Part shown: piece after piece, positions 9,177 through 16,898 of the stretch
Layout: every line of letters starts with the position of its first letter
How positions within the stretch are numbered: position 1 is the first letter of the stretch
NCBI RefSeq assembly: GCF_025567045.1
Contig: NZ_JAOQJK010000005.1
Location: 186,001 to 250,000 of the forward strand
Reading direction: 5' to 3'
DNA length: 64,000 nucleotides
From: Barnesiella propionica
GTDB taxonomy: Bacteria > Bacteroidota > Bacteroidia > Bacteroidales > Barnesiellaceae
Notes under the pieces: model-generated
Told to the model about the DNA's origin: nothing
The model's input: only the letters and a program-made list of their open reading frames with translations
The model's database searches: none
Program-made: the position numbers and the translations under genes

Positions 9177-9968
9177 TTAAGGCTCACTATTTTTCGCTGC
9201 TTTATTTACGATTAGAATACTCACCTCGTAAAGTATCCACATCGGCAGGGCTACGAGCGACAACGTGAAGACATCCGAAGTCGGGGTAATGATTGCCGCC
9301 ACGACAAGAATTATCACAACCGCATGTTTCCGGTAACGACGCATGAAACCGTCCGAAAGGAATCCCAACTTGGCAAAGAGCCACGAAAGCATGGGGATTT
9401 CAAAAACGAGCCCCATCGCAAGGCACATCATCACCAGCGTTGATATATACGAATCGAGGGTAATGAGATTATCCACCTCACCACTGACCTGATATGTTCC
9501 CAAAAAGCGGAATGTCAGCGGAAAGATCAGAAAGTAGCTGATCAATACCCCCAAACCGAACATCACGTAGCCGCCCCCGACCACCCGCGTGACATACCGC
9601 CGTTCGTTTTCATAAAGTGCAGGCGATACGAATCGGAACAACTGGTAAAGGATATACGGCGAAGCGCACAACACTCCGGCACATAGTGCAGTCTTCATGT
9701 GAATAATGAACTGCTGTGCCAGTCCCGTGTTGATGAGCCGGACGGAGAAAGATTCGGACAAGCCTCCGCTCCATGCCGCGATCCGGTTGAAAAGGCGGTA
9801 GGTAATGAAGCCGTCGCTCTTGGGGGCGAGTACGACCGAAAAGAGTTGTTCCTTGAAAAAGAACGCCACCATGCCGAACCCGACGGTTACGAGGGCAATC
9901 TTTACAATCGCTGCCCGCAACACGTCGAGATGGTCCCAAAAGGATTGTCTGTTCTCCGTCGCCATCAT
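9177..9968 (-). CDS. tatC: Sec-independent protein translocase TatC
   Basis: 263 residues with six hydrophobic segments. TatC hallmarks are visible: SFWDHLDVLR at the cytoplasmic N-terminus (substrate-binding site for the twin-arginine motif), the PYILYQLFRFVSPALYENERR loop and FEIPMLSWLFAKLG. It is the last gene of the operon starting near 12620 and lies 3 bp after tatA, so the two are co-transcribed. TatC is the signal-peptide receptor that exports folded proteins. Being inside the mobile element and beside Tat-signal proteins, it probably serves the cargo. There is no tatB, normal for minimal TatAC systems. Confidence 0.93.
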   Translation of the reverse strand: MMATENRQSFWDHLDVLRAAIVKIALVTVGFGMVAFFFKEQLFSVVLAPKSDGFITYRLFNRIAAWSGGLSESFSVRLINTGLAQQFIIHMKTALCAGVLCASPYILYQLFRFVSPALYENERRYVTRVVGGGYVMFGLGVLISYFLIFPLTFRFLGTYQVSGEVDNLITLDSYISTLVMMCLAMGLVFEIPMLSWLFAKLGFLSDGFMRRYRKHAVVIILVVAAIITPTSDVFTLSLVALPMWILYEVSILIVNKAAKNSEP

Positions 9969-9971
9969 CGG

Positions 9972-10166
9972 TTATTTCTTTTTTTCAGGTTCCGTTTCTA
10001 TCTCCTGCTTCATCTCGTTCATCCCTTCCTTGAATGAACGTACTCCTTTGCCAATGCCTTTCATCAGTTCGGGAATCTTTTTGCCGCCGAAAAACAGCAA
10101 TACCACGAGTGCGATCAGCAGCACTTCCTGCATGCCGATACCGCCGATAAACAAGGGTGTCATCAT
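9972..10166 (-). CDS. tatA: Sec-independent translocase pore protein TatA
   Basis: 64 residues: one N-terminal transmembrane helix (about 10-27), the FGGKKIPEL hinge (26-34), an amphipathic helix ([13 protein letters not shown]) and a charged tail rich in Glu and Lys. This is the full TatA/E architecture. TatA oligomers form the passage for folded substrates recruited by TatC. It follows the flavodoxin-cyclophilin gene by 18 bp and precedes tatC by 3 bp. Confidence 0.93.
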   Translation of the reverse strand: MMTPLFIGGIGMQEVLLIALVVLLFFGGKKIPELMKGIGKGVRSFKEGMNEMKQEIETEPEKKK

Positions 10167-10184
10167 TATTGATTTTAATTTTGG

Positions 10185-11285
10185 TTATTGTACATTATCG
10201 AACGTAAACTCCAAACGGCTGTCCATCTCATCAAAAATCCCCAAATCAGAGGTTACTTTTCCTATCAGGATAATGCGCATGGTAAGTTGTCCCATATTTG
10301 GGTCATCAGCTTTCGCGTAAAAGATGGCTATCGTGTTATTGGAAGGACAATAGGTGATGTCGCCGTTCTCGAACCGGAGCTGTCCTTCTTCGGTATGGGT
10401 GGGGCGTTGTGGCATGGAACCGTAATATTCGCGGCCGCCGTAACGTCCTAAAGTTGCAGTCAGCGGAAACATACCCCTGATTTCATTCGCCAGCGGTGTG
10501 TCAAGCCATTCTCCGGTAAAAGTATGTCCGCCGGCAGTAATACGAATCGACTTGCCTTGCGGTTCTTCACGCCCGATACCGATTCGTTCGAGCCAGCTCT
10601 GCACCCGCGATTCTGCGGAAGGTACATCCGTAGCCTCGATTGCGATTCCGTCAGGGACATTCGCACCGGATGCGGAAGTCTGCACGGAACGATAGCTGCT
10701 GCCGGCTCCATATCCGTCATGGGTACAGAATGGCACGACGGTCTTGCCCGAAAAATCATAGGCCGAAAGGAATGAAAGTACCGCCTGCGGAACATCGGTT
10801 GCCCACACGGGATAACCGATGAAAACCACATCGTATTGATCCATGTTTTCAATGCTGTTTTTAAGTGACGGAAGTGTTCCTGCCGCCTGCTCCGCGTGAT
10901 TCTGATCACGGACATCATCGAACTCCGTCGGATACGGGGCGGTCGTTTCTATCAGATGCAAATCTCCACCGACAGCCGTTTGGATATATCGGGCCACCAC
11001 CTCGGTTGTACCCCGGCGGGTTCCTTTATCGATGATAATGCTTGCTCCGGTCGAGGCATCCACGTCAGAGGCATAATTCGTGTTCCCCCAACGGCTGAAC
11101 CAAGCAATCAGAATTTTTCCATTCCCGGGTTTAACCGTTCCCGAGCCGTCATCGTTGTCTTCATTGTCCCCCGGATTGTCAGGAGTATCCGGAGTTTCAG
11201 CCTGTGGCTCATCATTCCCTTCGCTGCATCCGGCAAAAGTCATTACCGGAACAAGCAGCAATAAACATATGAATAATCGTTTCAT
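10185..11285 (-). CDS. Flavodoxin lipoprotein fused to a cyclophilin-like domain
   Basis: 366 residues. A lipoprotein signal peptide with lipobox TFAGC (Cys 19) is followed by an acidic, Asp/Asn/Pro-rich linker to about residue 52. The flavodoxin domain has the phosphate-binding loop AWFSRWGNTN and the ring-stacking YPVWAT loop. The last ~120 residues, from SIRITAGGHTFTGEW, match the cyclophilin-like fold often paired with such flavodoxins. It would be membrane-anchored in the periplasm or surface-exposed and bind FMN. Third gene of its operon, just upstream of tatA. The redox partner is unknown. Confidence 0.85.
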   Translation of the reverse strand: MKRLFICLLLLVPVMTFAGCSEGNDEPQAETPDTPDNPGDNEDNDDGSGTVKPGNGKILIAWFSRWGNTNYASDVDASTGASIIIDKGTRRGTTEVVARYIQTAVGGDLHLIETTAPYPTEFDDVRDQNHAEQAAGTLPSLKNSIENMDQYDVVFIGYPVWATDVPQAVLSFLSAYDFSGKTVVPFCTHDGYGAGSSYRSVQTSASGANVPDGIAIEATDVPSAESRVQSWLERIGIGREEPQGKSIRITAGGHTFTGEWLDTPLANEIRGMFPLTATLGRYGGREYYGSMPQRPTHTEEGQLRFENGDITYCPSNNTIAIFYAKADDPNMGQLTMRIILIGKVTSDLGIFDEMDSRLEFTFDNVQ

Positions 11286-11297
11286 CTTTCTTTTCGT

Positions 11298-11984
11298 TTA
11301 ATTGATTTCATTCAACCAGTCTGCAATCATCGAGTGGCATCCGGATGTTTGGGATGAACGTATCCACAGGCTCGGAGTAAGGAAATTTCCTTCCGGGATA
11401 AGTCGTTTGGCATCCGACTCAACCCCACTGATTCCACTGCTTGCGCTCGATACTATCAGGCCAATGCTTTTCCCTTTCATTTCACTGCCGTGTTGGAACA
11501 GGTATGTTTGCAGTGGGGCTGCCATATTGCTCCACCATAACGGTGCTCCTATGATAATTCTGTCATAATCAGCCATATTCACATCTACGGATTTGATAGC
11601 CGGATAAGAACTCTCATCATTCGGATTGTTCCGGATAGCCTGAATCAGCGCGCTGCCGATAGCGTAATTGTTTGCGGCATAGTCGAGCCCTTCTTCAGCA
11701 GGTTCTATTCTTACCGCATCCGCCTCTATTTGTGTTTGCAAATCGGTCACGATAGTATGTACATTATTCGTGAAACTGTAATACACAATCAGCGTCTTGC
11801 CCGTAGGGTCGGGGTTGGGATTGTCGGGGTTGTCCGGATTTTCCGGTTCATTGCCATCATCCGGATTTTCCGGCGTATCCGGGATTTCGGTTTCCGGGCC
11901 ATCAGGTCCGTTGTCATCGGGAGAGCAGGCGCTCAATCCCACCGCTACAAAAGCGGCAAATAGTAGATACAGAAACTTTTTCAT
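11298..11984 (-). CDS. Flavodoxin lipoprotein
   Basis: 228 residues. Lipoprotein signal peptide with lipobox GLSAC (Cys 20), then a ~40-residue linker made of Pro, Asp, Asn and Glu (repeated PDNP/PENP units) and a flavodoxin domain with VYYSFTNNVHTIV as phosphate loop and APLWWS. The Pro/Asp linker suggests a tether holding the domain away from the membrane. The phosphate loop has NNV rather than the usual GNT, a possible change in FMN handling. It lies 36 bp after the first flavodoxin and 12 bp before the fused one. Confidence 0.85.
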   Translation of the reverse strand: MKKFLYLLFAAFVAVGLSACSPDDNGPDGPETEIPDTPENPDDGNEPENPDNPDNPNPDPTGKTLIVYYSFTNNVHTIVTDLQTQIEADAVRIEPAEEGLDYAANNYAIGSALIQAIRNNPNDESSYPAIKSVDVNMADYDRIIIGAPLWWSNMAAPLQTYLFQHGSEMKGKSIGLIVSSASSGISGVESDAKRLIPEGNFLTPSLWIRSSQTSGCHSMIADWLNEIN

Positions 11985-12020
11985 AATGCTTCTCGTTGTT
12001 AGAAATTAAATTATTTGTTA

Positions 12021-12620
12021 TTATTCGATAATACCTATTTGTTTGAGCCATTTTTCAACGTCTTCCCGAGAGTTTTCAGCCCGGTTTCCATACACGGCCA
12101 AACTGCCGAGTAATGTCGAGTTGGGGCATACCGAACGGATATCGGACACGCTTTGAGCCGTGCCACTGCCACCATGCGTACAGAAGGGTGCTATGTACTT
12201 TCCCGACAGATCGTAACCTGCCAGAAAGCTCTTCATGGCCGGGGTAAGATGCCCGCCCCAGATGGGGGTTCCGACAATCAGCGTGTCGTACTCGTCCATG
12301 TTCTCCACCTTTGTTTTCAATTCCGGGCGATAATCGCTCTCCAACTCTCCGGGGGCAATTTGTATTACCTCCTCGTAAGAATCGGGATAAGGAATAACTG
12401 TCTCCACTTCCACTATATCGCAACCGACAAGATCGTGTATGTGGTTGGCAACCATTCGGGTATTTCCACCCCATGAGAAATAGACAATGAGAATTTTTCC
12501 GGCATCTTCTGAAATCGTATCTCCCGATCCTACCGTTGCCGATTCTTCACTGCTGCAAGAAACAAGGCTGAATAGCAGCATAACTATCATTGTCAATAAT
12601 CCTTTTACGTTCATATTCAT
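12021..12620 (-). CDS. Flavodoxin lipoprotein (operon leader)
   Basis: About 199 residues from the ATG at 12620. The longer frame starting at 12647 overlaps the -7 promoter box (12645-12652), so the downstream ATG at 12620 (or 12614) is preferred. Signal peptide with lipobox LVSC, then the flavodoxin domain with VYFSWGGNTRMVA and TPIWGG. First gene of the operon flavodoxin-flavodoxin-flavodoxin/cyclophilin-tatA-tatC. Families of this kind reduce quinones or act as electron carriers; the substrate here is unknown. Confidence 0.85.
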   Translation of the reverse strand: MNMNVKGLLTMIVMLLFSLVSCSSEESATVGSGDTISEDAGKILIVYFSWGGNTRMVANHIHDLVGCDIVEVETVIPYPDSYEEVIQIAPGELESDYRPELKTKVENMDEYDTLIVGTPIWGGHLTPAMKSFLAGYDLSGKYIAPFCTHGGSGTAQSVSDIRSVCPNSTLLGSLAVYGNRAENSREDVEKWLKQIGIIE

Positions 12621-12644
12621 TATGTTTTTAATTTTTCTACAATA

Positions 12645-12701
12645 CAAAAGTATGGAAGCCGGAGAAGATAACCTTTGTTGCCCAGCTCAATTAAGTTTGT
12701 T
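12645..12701 (-). promoter_or_regulatory. Cargo cassette copy 4: palindrome (degenerate) and promoter
   Basis: Minus-strand TACTTTTG (12645-12652) is a -7 box for the flavodoxin-tat operon. Upstream, 12654-12701 aligns with the conserved cassette seen at 14967, 20358 and 22431 (AACAAA-5 nt-TTGAGC-GCAnCAAA), but the second arm of the palindrome has diverged. The cassette starts inside the last codons of the truncated AraC gene. Confidence 0.6.
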
Positions 12702-13283
12702 ATCAGGCTCAAATGGAAATTCTTTCCAGACGATGTCTCTTTCTACCCGTGGCTTCAACAGGTCGAACACGTCCATTCCGCACTTTCCAGCAAAGTCGAA
12801 CAAATTGGCCGCGTATCGTTTGTCCATATTTATTAAGGTATAAGCAACTTCTATCGTTTTTAACTGCAATAGTGCTTCCGGCAAAAGTTGCTTCCGGTGA
12901 AGGTAAGGGACTAATGACTGGAAGAAACTCTCTATCCCGGGACACGCCGACAAGAGATGCAGAGCCGGAAGAGCTTCCATTGTATGTTTCCGAAACGAGC
13001 TGTCCAGTGTTTGGTAAAACTCGCAAAGGAAATGTCTTGGAAACGAAAAGTACAACATCCTACATGGGGCATCCACCTCCGGTTCTGCATAAAGATGCGA
13101 GTAACTGTCCCTTCCGATAAAGGCACAATCTCCCCGGACGATACTCAATGCTTCACCGCACTGGTTCCGCAAATGCAACTGCCCGCTATACAAATAAACC
13201 AGCGTGTATCGGGGAAAAAGGTGGTAGGCATGGGAAGCCGCATGAATTGACCAAAAAGAATAAATATCCTGTTCTTCGTTCAT
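12687..13283 (-). CDS. AraC-type sensor domain lacking the DNA-binding half (truncated)
   Basis: 198 residues aligning along its length with the first ~175 residues of the AraC regulator at 22499-23311 (shared YLYSGQL/YLCSGEL, GDCAF, FLCEFYQTL/FLREFYQTL, MDVFDLL/IDILDYL). The frame ends where the helix-turn-helix domain should begin, and only about 40 bp separate it from the next gene, so the HTH domain is deleted rather than frameshifted. The last five residues (DNKLN) are encoded by the conserved promoter cassette. It may be a dead remnant or a regulator that modulates the full-length paralogue by heterodimerizing. Last gene of its operon, 8 bp after the DUF6282 gene. Confidence 0.8.
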   Translation of the reverse strand: MNEEQDIYSFWSIHAASHAYHLFPRYTLVYLYSGQLHLRNQCGEALSIVRGDCAFIGRDSYSHLYAEPEVDAPCRMLYFSFPRHFLCEFYQTLDSSFRKHTMEALPALHLLSACPGIESFFQSLVPYLHRKQLLPEALLQLKTIEVAYTLINMDKRYAANLFDFAGKCGMDVFDLLKPRVERDIVWKEFPFEPDNKLN

Positions 13284-13291
13284 GTTCTTTA

Positions 13292-14302
13292 TTATATTGC
13301 CGACAATCCGACAAGTGTCGCCGGATTGTCGCGTACCATGTAATTGACTTGTTGCTGCGACAACCCGTTTTCGAGCAACGCCCGGATACAGCGACGCATA
13401 CCTTCAACTGGATGGGGCATTCCCACTTGCCCGAGGTCTGTCGTTATGATGCTGTGTTCCGGGGCTATACGGACGAACCCCGCAAACTCCTTGTCGCTCA
13501 TCCGTTCAAAGTCTGGTAATCCCGTACCCGGGCCCCATAAGTTGGTTATATAACTGTACTCAATCCATGCCCCGGAATCAATACATCGTTTTATTTGGTC
13601 GTAGGTCATTTTCCAGATGCCGGAATTGGCATGAGTTACAACGAATTTCTTTACACCGACTTCACGGGCTTTACGGGCCAGCGTGATACTTTCTTCGGAG
13701 GAAGAGTGCCCGGTAGCGAAAATGATGTTTGCTTCAGCACATATTTCCATTACCCGCACGACTTCCGGCAGGACATGCCCATTGTCATCCAACACGGGAA
13801 TACCCTCTTTTTTCCCATGATACCGGATATTCTGGTAAACAGCATCCTGTGTAGGCATCCAGATGCAACGGCAAAGGTTGCCTGTTGTATTCACAGCCTT
13901 TTCCGCAGCGAACGTGTTCACTTTTTCTCCATGTACCCGATTCATGCAAAGGCTTCCGAACACCTCGAAATCCGGCAATACCTGACGAATTAAATATGCC
14001 CTGTCATGACTACTGAAATCATTAGATTTGAACAACATGGATTTATATCCGGCATCATGAGCGGCACGGGCAAATTCCAGTTCATTTCCCAAGCGGGCTT
14101 TGGAGTCCGGGGCAGCGTGCAGATGAATATCGCTGACACCGCGCAGCAATTCATCTGTTCCCGAAAAATTAAAATCTTCACTATCAGTAAACGTCGGTAT
14201 CCCGGCTTTCGACGGTAACATGCCGGAAAGGAGCATGGCTCCTCCTGCAATCATGGAATTACGAATAAAATCCCGGCGTGACAGACCTTGTTTATCTTTC
14301 AT
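13292..14302 (-). CDS. DUF6282-type metal-dependent hydrolase with Tat signal
   Basis: 336 residues. The twin-arginine motif SRRDFIR (8-14) and following hydrophobic segment predict Tat export. The mature domain looks like an amidohydrolase-type TIM barrel: DIHLHAAPD (metal-binding HxH), TGHSSSEE, VVTHANSG and TTDLGQ as later metal or catalytic positions. A substrate cannot be named. It overlaps the upstream flavodoxin gene by 11 bp, which implies translational coupling. Metal loading before export would explain the need for Tat. Confidence 0.8.
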   Translation of the reverse strand: MKDKQGLSRRDFIRNSMIAGGAMLLSGMLPSKAGIPTFTDSEDFNFSGTDELLRGVSDIHLHAAPDSKARLGNELEFARAAHDAGYKSMLFKSNDFSSHDRAYLIRQVLPDFEVFGSLCMNRVHGEKVNTFAAEKAVNTTGNLCRCIWMPTQDAVYQNIRYHGKKEGIPVLDDNGHVLPEVVRVMEICAEANIIFATGHSSSEESITLARKAREVGVKKFVVTHANSGIWKMTYDQIKRCIDSGAWIEYSYITNLWGPGTGLPDFERMSDKEFAGFVRIAPEHSIITTDLGQVGMPHPVEGMRRCIRALLENGLSQQQVNYMVRDNPATLVGLSAI

Positions 14303-14936
14303 CGTTTTCTTCTTGATTCAGTTCGACAATACCGATTTTTTGTAACCATGCGATAACACGGTCGTATGCGGTGTCGTATGTTCCTCTGCGAATCTGTATG
14401 CCCTCCAAAACGGTAGATTGCGGGCAAAGGGAACGAATGAGCCGATAGCTCGCCTCGGCAGAACTGGTTCCACTGGTGCAGAATGGCACAACGGTTTTTC
14501 CGGCAAGGTCGTGTGTTGTCAGGAAAGAACGGATAGGAGGGGCCGCCGTTTCCACCCAAATCGGATAACCTATGAATATGACATCGTATAAATCGATGTC
14601 CTCTATCCGGGTTGTGAGAGGCGGACAATATTCGGTCGCTACTTCTTCCCTGATCTGTGCCAGCAAAGTGTCATAGTCATCGGTGTAAGTATCTACGGTT
14701 TCGATCTCCACAAGGTCGCTCTTTACCGTATCATGAATATAACCGGCAATCGTCCGTGTGTTGCCCGTGTGGGAAAAATAGACAATCAGAATTTTTCTGT
14801 TTCCCGAAGGCTCCGTGGGTTCTTCCGGTTTTTCGACCGGAAGAGTGTCCGGTGAATCCGTTTGGGGATCATTGGCTGAACAGCCTGTTACGGCTAACAT
14901 AAGCCATGCTAAAAGCAATAAAATCTTCTTTTCCAT
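14292..14936 (-). CDS. Flavodoxin lipoprotein
   Basis: 214 residues. Lipoprotein signal with lipobox AVTGC (Cys 19), short Pro/Glu linker, and a flavodoxin domain with VYFSHTGNTRTIA as phosphate loop and YPIWVE as aromatic loop. Close in length and motif order to the flavodoxin at 12021. It leads the operon flavodoxin-DUF6282-AraC fragment, with the promoter cassette about 30 bp upstream. FMN would have to be bound after Sec export or be supplied in the periplasm. Confidence 0.87.
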   Translation of the reverse strand: MEKKILLLLAWLMLAVTGCSANDPQTDSPDTLPVEKPEEPTEPSGNRKILIVYFSHTGNTRTIAGYIHDTVKSDLVEIETVDTYTDDYDTLLAQIREEVATEYCPPLTTRIEDIDLYDVIFIGYPIWVETAAPPIRSFLTTHDLAGKTVVPFCTSGTSSAEASYRLIRSLCPQSTVLEGIQIRRGTYDTAYDRVIAWLQKIGIVELNQEENDER

Positions 14937-14966
14937 ATCAGTTCCTATTTAGTTATTCAACTGACA

Positions 14967-15023
14967 CAAAGGTAAAAGCAAAGCCCCGCAACCTATTTGC
15001 TGCGAGGCTCAATTTGCTTTGTT
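14967..15023 (-). promoter_or_regulatory. Cargo cassette copy 3: palindrome and promoter
   Basis: Minus-strand TACCTTTG (14967-14974) is a perfect -7 box. The palindrome 14981-15010 (GAGCCTCGCAGC ... GTTGCGGGGCTT) and the preceding AACAAAGCAAATT align with copies at 20358 and 22431. It sits between the hydrolase stop at 15038 and the flavodoxin start at 14936, so it may both end the upstream transcript and control the downstream one. Confidence 0.7.
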
Positions 15024-15037
15024 CTGGAGTCCGGTTC

Positions 15038-16105
15038 TTATTTTTCTTTCAGGACTTTTTTGAAGAACGTATCTATTTTATCGAAAGGAATCACATCAAG
15101 GTTGTCGTACAAATCGACATGGTTAGCTCCCGGAATAATCAGCAGTTCCTTGTTATCGCCCGTCAGCCGCTTATAGGCATCCTCGCTGAAATAGCGAGAG
15201 TGAGCTTCGGCGCCGTGTATCATCAGCACGGCACTACGGATCTCGCCGATATAGGTAAGTAGAGGCATATTGATGAATGATAACACGCTGGTCTTCGTAA
15301 TTCCCTCATTGGAGTTCGGGGAACGACGGTGGTAGCCTCGCTCCGTTTTGTAATAGTCGTGGTACTCCTTGACGAATTGCGGAGTATCGTCCGTTACGGG
15401 ATCGAGTACACCGCCATCACGTGCATAGCTGTCATCTCGATAATCTTCGGTACGTTGGGCATTGAGCTGCTCGCGTAACTTGTAGCGGTCGTCTGCCGAC
15501 ATGGCATCGAAATAACCGTTGGCATTCACACGGCTCATATCGTACATGGTAGAGGTAACGGTTGCCTTGATACGTGGGTCGTTGGCCGCTGCATTAAGGG
15601 CGAACCCGCCCCAGCCGCAGATGCCGAGAATACCGATACGCTCCGAATCGACATCCTTGCGGGTGGTCAGGTAATCGACTGCCGCGCTGAAATCCTCCGT
15701 GCTGATTTCCGGCGAGGTCAGATAGCGGGGCGTACCCCCGCTCTCTCCATAAAACGAGGGATCGAAAGCGATGGTCAGGAATCCCCGCTCGGCAAGCGTC
15801 TGGGCGTAACGTCCCGACACCTGCTCCTTGACCGCTCCATAAGGACCGCTCACGGCGATACCGGGCAAAGTTCCTTGCGCATTTTTCGGCTTATACAAGT
15901 CTGCGGCAAGCGTGATGCCATAGCGATTGTGGAAGATAATTTTCGTGTGTTCCACTTTCTCACTCTGCGGAAATGTCTTGTCCCATTCCTGTGTCAAATT
16001 CAATGTATCCATATCTGTTGATTTTATCTCCTTTTCCTTGTTATTACCGACACTGCAACTCGTAAAAGCCAGCAACGTCATGATAGCAAATGCTTGTATC
16101 TTCAT
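15038..16105 (-). CDS. Lipoprotein alpha/beta hydrolase with cysteine nucleophile
   Basis: 355 residues. Lipobox FTSC (Cys 17) marks it as a lipoprotein. The alpha/beta-hydrolase fold is shown by the nucleophile elbow GICGWGG, with Cys where most esterases have Ser, as in dienelactone hydrolases, and by a late PGANHVDLY histidine. The SGPYGAVKEQ strand near residue 90 supplies the oxyanion region. Homologues are often annotated as alpha/beta hydrolase next to flavodoxin and aldo/keto reductase genes. Second gene of an operon with the RibD-type reductase (18 bp gap). Substrate unknown. Confidence 0.82.
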   Translation of the reverse strand: MKIQAFAIMTLLAFTSCSVGNNKEKEIKSTDMDTLNLTQEWDKTFPQSEKVEHTKIIFHNRYGITLAADLYKPKNAQGTLPGIAVSGPYGAVKEQVSGRYAQTLAERGFLTIAFDPSFYGESGGTPRYLTSPEISTEDFSAAVDYLTTRKDVDSERIGILGICGWGGFALNAAANDPRIKATVTSTMYDMSRVNANGYFDAMSADDRYKLREQLNAQRTEDYRDDSYARDGGVLDPVTDDTPQFVKEYHDYYKTERGYHRRSPNSNEGITKTSVLSFINMPLLTYIGEIRSAVLMIHGAEAHSRYFSEDAYKRLTGDNKELLIIPGANHVDLYDNLDVIPFDKIDTFFKKVLKEK

Positions 16106-16123
16106 AATCTTCTCGGATTTATA

Positions 16124-16801
16124 TTATTTCATCTTGTAGCGCAGCCAGACTATATCCGTCGGCCACTGCTCCACGCTTTCCAGTTTCAGGTGGAACGGGT
16201 TGCATCCCGTGTCGGCTATACCATCGAAAACGGCAATCTGCCCCTTGCGTCCGTCAATGCCGGGGGCTACCATGATACTGACTTCATCAATCAGTCCGGC
16301 CTCTAAAAATCCGCCGCAGATATGCCCGCCCCCGACTATTGCAAGGCGTTTAACCCCGAAATGCTCGGACAGGGCTTCCATAGCTTTGGGCAAGTCGATT
16401 CGTCCTTTCCCGGCCGCAATCCAAGAAATGCCTTGCTGCCGGAGTGTTTCCAGATACGCTTCGGGTACTTCCTCGCTGACGATGCAGAGCAACGGATGCC
16501 CGTCTGCTTCATCCGCCTGCCAGCGCAGTTTCCCATGTGTATCTACTACAATGGTGTATTCGTCCGATTTTCTGGCGACATAAATGGAAGTCCTGCCTAT
16601 CGGGGTTCCCTCCATTCGGGAAGATTCCTCTTTGACAGCCGTACATTCCAAAGCGGTAGTCACCCGCCCGGAAAGTTTCGAGCAAGAACCGAGTTTCTCT
16701 AATGCGATATAGTATTCATCCGTACTCAGTTTTCCGACCATCGGGCAGTCAATGCGGCCATCGACGGATGTCATCATATGACTGATAATATAAGGTTTCA
16801 T
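16124..16801 (-). CDS. RibD C-terminal/dihydrofolate-reductase-fold reductase
   Basis: 225 residues. Starts MKPYIISHMMTSVDGRID, the typical N-terminus of RibD_C-type reductases, and has the NADPH-binding IVGGGHICGGFLEAGLIDEV and a terminal WLRYK. It lacks the deaminase domain of RibD, so it is a stand-alone NADPH-dependent reductase of unknown substrate rather than a riboflavin enzyme. No signal peptide, so cytoplasmic. It leads a two-gene operon with the lipoprotein hydrolase. Confidence 0.83.
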   Translation of the reverse strand: MKPYIISHMMTSVDGRIDCPMVGKLSTDEYYIALEKLGSCSKLSGRVTTALECTAVKEESSRMEGTPIGRTSIYVARKSDEYTIVVDTHGKLRWQADEADGHPLLCIVSEEVPEAYLETLRQQGISWIAAGKGRIDLPKAMEALSEHFGVKRLAIVGGGHICGGFLEAGLIDEVSIMVAPGIDGRKGQIAVFDGIADTGCNPFHLKLESVEQWPTDIVWLRYKMK

Positions 16802-16829
16802 ATCTTTATAATTTTATAATAATCCGGAA

Positions 16830-16885
16830 CAAAGGTAGCTCCGTTTATCCGGCCCGTCATTAGATGGATTACGGATTGAGCTACC
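16830..16885 (-). promoter_or_regulatory. Long imperfect palindrome over the RibD-reductase promoter
   Basis: Minus-strand TACCTTTG (16830-16837) is a -7 box. It is overlapped by one arm of a palindrome: GGTAGCTC (16834-16841) and GAGCTACC (16878-16885), extended inward by CCG/CGG and ATCC/GGAT. The sequence differs from the other cargo cassettes, but the arrangement of palindrome against promoter is the same. Confidence 0.5.
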
Positions 16886-16898
16886 ATTTTTACCGATT

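Noticed and set aside
12621..12647. Upstream start for the leader flavodoxin (MYCRKIKN)
   Set aside because: It would place the start codon inside the -7 promoter box; the downstream ATG gives a normal lipoprotein signal.
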